A stretch of DNA of 36,439 bases from an uncultured Erysipelotrichaceae bacterium (GTDB lineage: Bacteria; Bacillota_I; Bacilli_A; RF39; UBA660), in the NCBI GenBank assembly GCA_902783345.1, contig CACZQI010000015.1, forward strand, positions 1-36,439. Reading direction: 5' to 3'. A program made the position numbers and the translations under genes. Below are positions 1 through 7,041 of the stretch, one piece after another. How positions within the stretch are numbered: position 1 is the stretch's first letter; the number at the start of each line of letters is the position of its first letter. Below the pieces are notes generated by a model. It had not been told where the DNA came from. It searched no databases and saw nothing but the letters and a program-made list of their open reading frames with translations.

Positions 1-1
1 A

Positions 2-1693
2 TATGAAGTAGAAATAGAAAATGTAACAGGAGTATATTATTTACATTTAACTCCAGAAGTAAAAACAGCAAATGAGATAGAACTATCATCAAAAATAACA
101 GGGCCATATTATTTAGATAATACAGCACCAAGCGCACCAACCATGAGTTTTGTATATGGAGACTTTAGTAGTTATAATGGAGAGTGGACTAATCGAAATA
201 TATATGCTACGCAACCAGCAGGACTTATAGAAGGAACATGTACAACGCAAAAAGGAGGTCCCACAGGCGCTAATGATGCTCATAGTGGAATAGATAAATA
301 TCAAATATCAATAGATAATCAAACATGGGTAAACTATAATTATAATTGTAATAATGAATTATATAAAATAGAAGGAAATGGAGAGACAAGAAGATATTTT
401 AGAGCTTGTGATAGAGCTGGAAACTGTAGTGAAAGCATAAGTGTAGTAGCCAAAATAGATAAAGTAACGCCAACAGTAAGTATTAAAGCATTTAAAACAG
501 GAACAAATACCGAAGTTGTGGCTAATATATGGAGTAATACAGGATTAGATTTTAAAATAATTAAAGGTAGTGAAAATAATGTAAGTAATTATACAATTAA
601 ATATTGTAAAGATACTAATAATACATGTACACCAAATATAACAGCAACAAATAATCAAGTAATATCTGATTATAAAACAGTAACAGGAGAATACTATATA
701 AGATATCAAATAACAAGTGGAGCATTCACACCATCATCAATAGGAAGTTATCATGCGAAGATAGATAAAACTGGTCCTACAATAACATTTGGAACAAATG
801 GTAATAGTTCATATGCTGAAAGTGTATCAACTACAGTAACTGTTACAGATGCAAATAATACACCAGTCAAAAACTTAAAATATGCTTGGTCAACATCTAA
901 CACAACGGCACCTTCATTTAATTTAACTTTTACAAATGGTGGAACAATTAGTAAAAATAATACTGATGGTAGTACTAATTATTTATGGATTTATGCCGAA
1001 GATGCAATAGGAAATTCAACTACTACTCATTCTAATGGTTTCAAATTATATAAGAAATGTAATATAGTAAATTATACTCAAACTTCAGAATGTAGTAAAA
1101 CTTGTGGTGGTGGAACATATAAAAGAACTAAAACAGATAAATATACTGGAGAAAACTGTCCATCAGATTGGGGTGGAAGTGCGTGTAATACTGGTGCTTG
1201 TTGGGTTTATGCATATGGCAATATTACAAGTGCGAGTCAAGGTGTTTCTAATTGGAGGTCTTTAGGAACGGCTGTATTCATAAAATATAATGCTAATAAT
1301 TTAAATGAAAGGTATGTATGTACAATATTTAATTCAAGTACCCCTATATGTCTTTCCACAGGAGCATATAGAGAATATATTAATGCTGGTAATAAATCTA
1401 ATACTCAGTGGCAAAAAATTATAAATGCCTTTAATGATGGTAAAAGATATGAATGTAATTGCCCATCAGCCGCTGGTGGATATTGCAGATGTATTCACTA
1501 TGATATGTATACAACTGATTCTTTACCTAATTGCGGAGTTTATTCAGCCGGTTCTGCTCAATGTCTAAATTCAACACTCGTTTGTAGTGGAGCTGCTGGT
1601 CATATTACTAGATACTGGTGTACTATCAGTTCAAGTGAGACAAGATGTGTAACAAATAGTACTACAGCATATGAAATGCGAGAATGCCGTTAA
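2..1693 (+). CDS. Secreted Ig-repeat surface protein with TSP1-like module (5' end missing)
   Basis: The frame is open from base 2, so the gene starts outside the window; the first internal ATG (143) lies mid-domain and is not a credible start. Three repeat units begin with similar strings (TAPSAPTMSF, KVTPTVSI, KTGPTITF), about 100-120 residues apart, the usual pattern of bacterial Ig-like adhesin repeats. A Cys-rich segment follows (about 1066-1203) with CSKTCGGG and a downstream Arg, resembling a thrombospondin type-1 repeat. The last 160 residues hold many Cys (for example CNCPS and CRC) and match no family I recognise. There is no LPXTG motif and no C-terminal membrane segment, so cell attachment, if any, must come from the missing N-terminus or from non-covalent binding. 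Role in adhesion is inference. A bidirectional terminator follows. Confidence 0.75.
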   Translation, partial: YEVEIENVTGVYYLHLTPEVKTANEIELSSKITGPYYLDNTAPSAPTMSFVYGDFSSYNGEWTNRNIYATQPAGLIEGTCTTQKGGPTGANDAHSGIDKYQISIDNQTWVNYNYNCNNELYKIEGNGETRRYFRACDRAGNCSESISVVAKIDKVTPTVSIKAFKTGTNTEVVANIWSNTGLDFKIIKGSENNVSNYTIKYCKDTNNTCTPNITATNNQVISDYKTVTGEYYIRYQITSGAFTPSSIGSYHAKIDKTGPTITFGTNGNSSYAESVSTTVTVTDANNTPVKNLKYAWSTSNTTAPSFNLTFTNGGTISKNNTDGSTNYLWIYAEDAIGNSTTTHSNGFKLYKKCNIVNYTQTSECSKTCGGGTYKRTKTDKYTGENCPSDWGGSACNTGACWVYAYGNITSASQGVSNWRSLGTAVFIKYNANNLNERYVCTIFNSSTPICLSTGAYREYINAGNKSNTQWQKIINAFNDGKRYECNCPSAAGGYCRCIHYDMYTTDSLPNCGVYSAGSAQCLNSTLVCSGAAGHITRYWCTISSSETRCVTNSTTAYEMRECR

Positions 1694-1756
1694 TTTAAAT
1701 TAGACCCTCAATAACCCATCAATTTAGACATATAATCTAAAACATTATATTAAAAT

Positions 1757-1790
1757 AAAAATTCTGCATATCTTATTGCAGAATTTTTTA
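1757..1790. terminator. Bidirectional terminator between convergent genes
   Basis: The stem ATTCTGCA (1761-1768) pairs with TGCAGAAT (1777-1784) and is flanked by A4 and T-rich tracts. It ends the surface protein gene on the plus strand and the helical-paralogue operon on the minus strand, and overlaps the stop codon of the latter. Confidence 0.85.
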
Positions 1791-2726
1791 TTTGTGATAA
1801 CCTTTTTTATCTTGATTGTGCATATGTTTTAGTTTATCAACATTATTTAAATTATCTATTAATTCTAATTTAACATCATTATTTTGGAAATTAACATCAT
1901 TTATATAATTCTTTAATGTAGTTAACATATTTTCATCGATATAAAGAATATATGTTTTAAACCAAATAAGTTCTTCTAAAGCAATTTCTTTTTCTGTAAC
2001 ACTTGATAAAATAGTAACATTATTATATAAATTATTCATAACTTCAAAATTTATTAACTCTTGTTTTAATGAACTATCAACATTTATTGAAGATAAATCA
2101 TTATTTAAAGAAGCATTTAAATTATTATTTAAAACACTAATTTCAACGTCTTTACCTTTTTCAAGTAAAAATTCATATTTTAATTTAAGTAATTCTTTTT
2201 TATTATAATAATTTGTTTCATTTTTTATATCATTATTAAGAGTTAAAATAAAATGTTTTATTAAAGATTCATTTAATTTAGGAAGTACATTTTCAATTAA
2301 AACAATCATTTCTTCTTTTGTAAACTGACGAGTAATTGTAATGTAAGTTATAAATTCATTTATTAAATAATCATCTATAAACTCTTCATCTTGAATTTCT
2401 AAAGCTGTTTTTAATAATTTATTACTTAAATAATTTCTTAATCTATTTTTGCATAATCTAAAATCATCAGTGATAAAAATACTATCAAAATTATTTAAAT
2501 AATTTAAAGCATCCATTGCTTCATCACTATCAACTAAAAAATCAATTGTTGAATTTTCATAATCGAATAATTTTTTTAAGATAGTTAAAATATCATTTTT
2601 AGCTTCATTAAAACGTTCAATTTTACCATCAAGTAAGTCAATTGTCATAAGTTTATTATAAGCTTTTTTAATATTCAAATCTATTTTAAATATAGCTTCA
2701 ATTTCTTCTATTAATTCATCATTCAT
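1788..2726 (-). CDS. Unknown helical protein, third member of a paralogue operon
   Basis: A 312-residue, predicted all-helical, soluble protein rich in Leu, Asn, Lys and Glu. No signal peptide, membrane segment or catalytic motif is visible, and I do not recognise the family. Its C-terminal half follows the same pattern as the two upstream genes: a (K/N)YxFLxE-like helix, a long acidic linker, then a helix of the type ELIWFKTYILYIDENML that matches RTIFVAYMLHLDYLDL in the neighbour. Its ATG overlaps the upstream stop as ATGA, so translation is probably coupled. It is the last gene of the operon and ends at the bidirectional terminator. Confidence 0.75.
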   Translation of the reverse strand: MNDELIEEIEAIFKIDLNIKKAYNKLMTIDLLDGKIERFNEAKNDILTILKKLFDYENSTIDFLVDSDEAMDALNYLNNFDSIFITDDFRLCKNRLRNYLSNKLLKTALEIQDEEFIDDYLINEFITYITITRQFTKEEMIVLIENVLPKLNESLIKHFILTLNNDIKNETNYYNKKELLKLKYEFLLEKGKDVEISVLNNNLNASLNNDLSSINVDSSLKQELINFEVMNNLYNNVTILSSVTEKEIALEELIWFKTYILYIDENMLTTLKNYINDVNFQNNDVKLELIDNLNNVDKLKHMHNQDKKGYHK

Positions 2727-3661
2727 AATGTTTTACCTTCCTCATTTTTATTATATTTTCTACTATAAATAACTTTATTAATTTCTTCTAAAAGAACATT
2801 AGCATTAAAATTAAACATAATAGATAAACTACTAATTAAACCATAGTATGTTTGTAAATCCAAATAATCTAAATGAAGCATATAAGCTACAAAAATAGTA
2901 CGTAATTCATCTAATCTTTCTGGATCATCTTCATTCATAAAATCTGCAATAGTTTCTCTTACAGCAGGAGCAAGCATTAAAGATAATAATTTTTGTTTAG
3001 CACTATCGTCAATACTTAAGACATCTTTCATTTGATTTTTTAAATTGCTTTTCCATTTTTCAAAATTATTTTCAATTAAATCATCTTCAATTAAAGCACC
3101 TTTTTTAAAAGCTGTTAAATATTTCTTTTTAAGATAATTTATTTTAAAATTACTCTTTATAGTTTTATTATAATTATCATTTAAATTATAAATTGCGCCT
3201 GAAACAGATTCTTCAACAAAAGGAATAATTTCAAACATTACTTTTTTAGTTTCATCACTATCAAAACCAAGACTAGTTAAATGATTTTGTACTTCTAACT
3301 TTATAATATTATCTGGAAGCATTTCCATATTTTCAAGAAATAATTCATAGCTTATCATATTTAATGTCGTAAATACTCTTGAAATGCAATATAAATCTTT
3401 ATCTTCTAAACCACTTTTAAGATGATTTTCAATATGTGATAAAGTTTTAACTGTGTATGGTAAACTATTTCTAAATTCATAATATGCATTATTTTCTTCT
3501 TTTTTAAGTTCTTTTAAAGTTTTAATTTCTTTAGCAAGTTTATTTTTATAATCAAGATAATCTTTATTGCATTCTAAATAAATTAACTTTTCATAGCAAT
3601 TATATATTCGATATGTTATTTCTAAAATATTATCTATTAAACCCATTAATTCTAATTCCAT
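2723..3661 (-). CDS. Unknown helical protein, second member of a paralogue operon
   Basis: 312 residues, the same length as the downstream gene and similar in layout. It has an N-terminal helical pair (residues 1-75) with the pattern YxxYEKLIYLE, a middle part with LENMEMLP, then INYLKKKYLTAF and a C-terminal RTIFVAYMLHLDYLDL helix. The corresponding strings in the 655-residue upstream protein are IKYNLAFLDE and LQIISRTASLFIDDKYL. No enzyme motif, signal sequence or membrane segment is visible, so it is probably cytoplasmic. It lies 3 bp after the upstream stop, with GAGGT in front of the ATG, and overlaps the next gene by ATGA. Function unknown; I could not place it in a named family. Confidence 0.75.
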   Translation of the reverse strand: MELELMGLIDNILEITYRIYNCYEKLIYLECNKDYLDYKNKLAKEIKTLKELKKEENNAYYEFRNSLPYTVKTLSHIENHLKSGLEDKDLYCISRVFTTLNMISYELFLENMEMLPDNIIKLEVQNHLTSLGFDSDETKKVMFEIIPFVEESVSGAIYNLNDNYNKTIKSNFKINYLKKKYLTAFKKGALIEDDLIENNFEKWKSNLKNQMKDVLSIDDSAKQKLLSLMLAPAVRETIADFMNEDDPERLDELRTIFVAYMLHLDYLDLQTYYGLISSLSIMFNFNANVLLEEINKVIYSRKYNKNEEGKTL

Positions 3662-3664
3662 TTT

Positions 3665-5632
3665 TTACCTCTTATTCTTTTTAATATCACTATTTTTATT
3701 AACTTCTTGCCATAAAATTTTATAGTTATCAATTATTTCATTTATTTGTTTAAAAATAAGTGTGTGTCCTTCATGATATTGCATTTCTCTTTTTAATATT
3801 TCTTCTCTAATTTTTTCGATGCCTTTTTCATCTGCAAAAAGTAAGCAAGTTTTTAGTTCTGCAATTAAAATATTATAAAATAGTTTATCTTCATTAGAGT
3901 TTAATTCTTCATCTAATGTATCATCATCATTATCTATTTCTTCATCATTTTCAATATTTTCCATTTCTTCAATATCTTTTTCTTCATAATTATCTAAAGC
4001 TATATCATCAAAATTTATTTCACTTTCACCAAAAATATCTTCATCATCATAAGCAGGTATATCATCAATAAATAAAGATAGCATAGCAAGTGCATAATCA
4101 TTATTGACATTGGAAACTAATGAGTTTGAAACGTTAGGGTAAGAGTTTTTTACAAAATCGCTAAAGTCTAGTGGCATATTTACAAATGAATTATTAAGTA
4201 AACAGCCTTCAATGCAATTATTTAAAAAGGCTAAATTATATTTATAATAATAGTTATCATCAATTTCTTTTAAAGCAAATCTTAATACTTCACGGCTATA
4301 AATACTATCATAAGTTTTAATATTATACTTAATAAAAGCAAAATCTTCTTCAGTAGTAGCCATAGCTTCTTCATAAGTATCTGCAATTATGTCATGAAAG
4401 AAAATATCGTTATCTAAAGTTAAATTATATAACTTATTAGATATTCTAGCCATAATAAGTTCATCTTCATTATCTTTTAAAGCAATAGGGGTATCAGTTA
4501 AACGAAAGCCTTTTTTATTAATTAATTCTAAAACATAATTATAAGCAGGCACAATTTCACCATCAGCCATATTAAAGTATTCATATAAAGTTTTTTCTTC
4601 TTCTAAAGTAATTTTTAAATAATTTAACATACTTTGATAATGCTTACTATTAATGCCTTCTTTTTCTTCTAATGCTATAAGAGAATTATAAATATTTTTG
4701 ATACTACTAGATATTTCAATTATCTTTTTAATAATATCTAAAGTTTCTTTACATACTTCATTTTCAAATTTATTAGCAATTTCTAAATCTTTTTGACGAT
4801 TTTCTTTAATATATGATGATAAATTTGAATTTACCTTTTCTAAATTATTTAATCCTTCATATAAGTATTTATCATCAATAAATAAAGAAGCAGTACGACT
4901 TATAATTTGTAAATAGGTTTTAACTTTTTCATTTTTATTTTTGTTTTTAGCATATAAATTAACTGTTTTTTCTAAAAGAAGTATACCATAAACATTTCTA
5001 AATTTTTCTTTAACACCATCTTCTAAATAGAAAACAGTATCTGGATTAGTATTTTGTTCAAAAAGGTGAGGAACTTTTTCATAATATTCATCTTTTAAAA
5101 TATAGTCAGCATTTTCATCTAAAAAGGCTAAATTATATTTAATTTCTTTAAGGTTAGTTTCTTCTAACATTTCACATGTTCTTAAAATAGTTTCTAGTTT
5201 AAAATCAGGCAAAGTCATACATAAATAAGTATTATAATTAGGGTTTTCCTTTGCTTTTAGTTTAAAATAACCGGTTAAATTACTAATAAAACTTTTAGGG
5301 TCAGAGCTTTCTATTTTAACTAGAAAATCATAAATTCTTTTTAAAATTAAAGTTTTCTTACTAGCAAAAGCAAAGAATATATTTTCATTAATAATATTAG
5401 GATTCATTTGCTTTATTAATTCTTTAGCCCCATGGATAAATGAATGATTATTTTCATTTTCTTCAAGTAAAACATCTATTTCTTCAATAAGTAAATTACT
5501 ATCATTAATTAAGTCAAGTTGACTTGTACTTCCTTTTTCATCATCTAGTTTACTTAGTAGGGTATACATATCATAAAGTTTACTAGTTTTATCAATTAAA
5601 CTTTCAAATATTTTTAAATCTTTTTCATTCAT
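3665..5632 (-). CDS. Unknown 655-residue helical protein with internal duplication, first gene of a paralogue operon
   Basis: The protein appears to be two copies of a unit of about 300 residues. Residues 1-290 contain IKYNLAFLDE and TASLFIDDKYL; residues 295-655 contain YKYNLAFLNN and LAMLSLFIDDIPAY. The two following genes each look like one further copy, giving four units in the operon. A very acidic stretch (about residues 545-590, runs of Glu and Asp) interrupts the second unit. No signal peptide or membrane segment is present, so a cytosolic scaffold or regulatory role is possible but is only inference. The ATG at 5632 is preceded by a weak GGGTGA ribosome site. The gene follows rpsD but is separated from it by a terminator. 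I do not recognise the family. Confidence 0.75.
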   Translation of the reverse strand: MNEKDLKIFESLIDKTSKLYDMYTLLSKLDDEKGSTSQLDLINDSNLLIEEIDVLLEENENNHSFIHGAKELIKQMNPNIINENIFFAFASKKTLILKRIYDFLVKIESSDPKSFISNLTGYFKLKAKENPNYNTYLCMTLPDFKLETILRTCEMLEETNLKEIKYNLAFLDENADYILKDEYYEKVPHLFEQNTNPDTVFYLEDGVKEKFRNVYGILLLEKTVNLYAKNKNKNEKVKTYLQIISRTASLFIDDKYLYEGLNNLEKVNSNLSSYIKENRQKDLEIANKFENEVCKETLDIIKKIIEISSSIKNIYNSLIALEEKEGINSKHYQSMLNYLKITLEEEKTLYEYFNMADGEIVPAYNYVLELINKKGFRLTDTPIALKDNEDELIMARISNKLYNLTLDNDIFFHDIIADTYEEAMATTEEDFAFIKYNIKTYDSIYSREVLRFALKEIDDNYYYKYNLAFLNNCIEGCLLNNSFVNMPLDFSDFVKNSYPNVSNSLVSNVNNDYALAMLSLFIDDIPAYDDEDIFGESEINFDDIALDNYEEKDIEEMENIENDEEIDNDDDTLDEELNSNEDKLFYNILIAELKTCLLFADEKGIEKIREEILKREMQYHEGHTLIFKQINEIIDNYKILWQEVNKNSDIKKNKR

Positions 5633-5658
5633 CCAAAATCACCCACAAATTAAACTTT

Positions 5659-5664
5659 ATTATA
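5659..5664 (-). promoter_or_regulatory. Possible -10 element for the helical-paralogue operon
   Basis: TATAAT on the minus strand lies 27 bases before the start of the 655-residue gene. No good -35 hexamer is found 17 bases upstream, so this is a weak assignment. It is supported mainly by position, after the rpsD terminator. Confidence 0.3.
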
Positions 5665-5700
5665 TAAAATTTTAGTGATAAATACTAGAGTAAAATTAAA

Positions 5701-5738
5701 AATTTGCAAAAAAATAAAATGCCAATAAGGCATTTTAT
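5701..5738 (-). terminator. rpsD terminator
   Basis: ATAAAATGCC pairs with GGCATTTTAT (5729-5738 with 5714-5723, five-base loop), followed on the minus strand by a T-rich run. It overlaps the rpsD stop codon. Confidence 0.85.
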
Positions 5739-6337
5739 CTATTATAGTATTCAACTATTAATGATTCATTAATATCAGCATTAAGTTCGCTTCTTTCAGG
5801 TAATCTAATATAAGTACCTGTCATTTTCTTATCATCAAATTCTACAAATGCTGCGCGATTTAAAGTATTTTCTAATGATAATTTAATTGCTGGATGATTT
5901 AATGATTTTTCTTTTACTGAAATAGTGCTTCCTGGTTTAACAGTATATGATGGAATATCAACGCATTTACCATTAACTAAAATATGTCCATGGTTAACTA
6001 ATTGTCTAGCAGCACGTCTAGTACTTGCAAGTCCCATACGATATACAACATTATCTAATCTACTTTCTAAAAGTTTTAAGAAGTTTTCACCAGTAATACC
6101 TTTCATTTTAGAAGCTTTTTCAAAAGTTCTAGCAAATTGTTTTTCAGTTAAACCATACATAAATCTAACTTTATTTTTTTCATTTAACTGAACACCATAT
6201 TCACTTGATTTCTTTCTTCTACTTGTTCCATGAATTCCAGGTGCATAAGGTCTTCTTGCAAGTTCTTTACCATTTTCTAAAATAGAGAATTCATATCTTC
6301 TTGCTTTCTTATACACAGGACCAGTATATCTTGCCAT
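5735..6337 (-). CDS. rpsD: Small ribosomal subunit protein uS4
   Basis: 200 residues, the normal uS4 length. It starts [14 protein letters not shown] and contains the S4 RNA-binding domain (about residues 90-155, with [20 protein letters not shown], then [10 protein letters not shown]). uS4 is a primary 16S rRNA-binding protein that nucleates assembly of the 30S body. In many Firmicutes it also represses its own mRNA by binding a structured leader, and such a leader is present here (6338-6480). The ribosome site AAGGAG lies at normal spacing before the ATG. The gene is monocistronic, with its own TTGACA/TATAAT promoter and a terminator at its 3' end. The short [12 protein letters not shown] segment follows the Firmicute pattern. 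Confidence 0.97.
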   Translation of the reverse strand: MARYTGPVYKKARRYEFSILENGKELARRPYAPGIHGTSRRKKSSEYGVQLNEKNKVRFMYGLTEKQFARTFEKASKMKGITGENFLKLLESRLDNVVYRMGLASTRRAARQLVNHGHILVNGKCVDIPSYTVKPGSTISVKEKSLNHPAIKLSLENTLNRAAFVEFDDKKMTGTYIRLPERSELNADINESLIVEYYNR

Positions 6338-6480
6338 AATTTTTCTCCTTTCTTAGCGAAAGAGTCATTCTATCACTTTATAGGGTGTTTATTATCTTTT
6401 TCCCTTAGGCAGTTTAAGTTACTAAAGTTATTTCAAATAAACACGTTATAAAGATTTTTAGAATCCTGCCTCATAAACGC
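6338..6480 (-). ncRNA. rpsD 5' leader, candidate S4 autoregulatory RNA with pseudoknot
   Basis: About 140 nt of leader separate the rpsD promoter from its ATG. In the transcript, GTGTTTATT pairs with AATAAACAC. AGGCAG, upstream of the first arm, pairs with CTGCCT, which lies inside the GTGTTTATT/AATAAACAC loop. The two helices interleave, so they form a pseudoknot. Firmicute rpsD genes are known to carry S4-binding leaders (an Rfam family exists). The assignment here rests on position and on these two complementary pairs, not on a covariance search. Confidence 0.7.
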
Positions 6481-6486
6481 ATTAGT

Positions 6487-6516
6487 ATTATATATTATAT
6501 GTACGCATTTTGTCAA
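6487..6516 (-). promoter_or_regulatory. rpsD promoter
   Basis: TTGACA (6511-6516 read on the minus strand) and TATAAT (6487-6492) with an 18-base spacer. The -35 touches the stop codon of the upstream hypothetical gene. Confidence 0.75.
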
Positions 6517-6921
6517 TTATTTACTATTAACTAAAATACTTTTTTCAATATTTTCATTTGCTAACAAATTAATTGTTTTGCTTATTTCAGCATTTCTATT
6601 TTTTAATTTAGTAATTTCTTCTTGATTTTTAAAAATTTCATCTGTTAAGCATACAATATGAAATTCTTTAGTACGAATATAATAATTAGTTAATACACTT
6701 GGATAACCAAAAACTGCGGAAATGAAAGTTCCATCTTCTTTAACAATTTTATATATTCTTCTTGAATATGGTGAACCATTTAATGCTAAATCATCACTTT
6801 CTGTACTAAAAACAACAATTCCTTTTTCATAAGTAGTATTATTATTTTGTAAACTTTCACAAATATCATAATAAGGGAATATTAAAACTTCAGTTCCATT
6901 TGAAATTATATCATCTATCAT
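6517..6921 (-). CDS. Hypothetical protein, 134 residues
   Basis: Not recognised. Residues 1-90 look like a small alpha/beta domain with several beta strands (for example EVLIFPYYDI and GIVVFST). The last 40 residues form a charged helix (KNQEEITKLKNRNAEISKTI) that may coil. No signal peptide or membrane segment is present. The ATG is preceded by an AAAGGGGGG ribosome site, and a near-perfect promoter (6950-6978) drives it, divergent from the GH31 gene. Its stop abuts the rpsD promoter, so some read-through into rpsD is possible. The good promoter and ribosome site argue that the gene is real. Confidence 0.65.
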   Translation of the reverse strand: MIDDIISNGTEVLIFPYYDICESLQNNNTTYEKGIVVFSTESDDLALNGSPYSRRIYKIVKEDGTFISAVFGYPSVLTNYYIRTKEFHIVCLTDEIFKNQEEITKLKNRNAEISKTINLLANENIEKSILVNSK

Positions 6922-6949
6922 GTATTTGCCCCCCTTTCACAAAGTTGTT

Positions 6950-6978
6950 ATTATACTGAACTTTATTCAAAATGTCAA
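6950..6978 (-). promoter_or_regulatory. Sigma-A promoter for the 134-residue hypothetical
   Basis: Consensus TTGACA (6973-6978, minus strand) and TATAAT (6950-6955) with a 17-base spacer. It is divergent from the GH31 promoter. Confidence 0.85.
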
Positions 6979-6990
6979 TTATTTTGCTTA

Positions 6991-7019
6991 TTGTTTAATG
7001 GTTTAATCTGTGTTATTAT
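6991..7019 (+). promoter_or_regulatory. Promoter of the GH31 gene
   Basis: TTGTTT (6991-6996) and TATTAT (7014-7019), 17-base spacer, 23 bases before the chosen start codon. Confidence 0.55.
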
Positions 7020-7041
7020 ATTAATAATAGGAGAGGGTAAT

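Noticed and set aside
143..145. ATG as start of the surface protein
   Set aside because: The frame is open back to base 2 with sequence of the same repeat type and no ribosome site before the ATG; the gene is truncated by the window edge.
5925..6191. 88-residue plus-strand reading frame inside rpsD
   Set aside because: Antisense shadow of a conserved ribosomal protein gene, without ribosome site or family resemblance.
6991..6993. TTG start for the GH31 gene
   Set aside because: It coincides with the -35 element, and AGGAGAGGG before the ATG at 7042 is far better.
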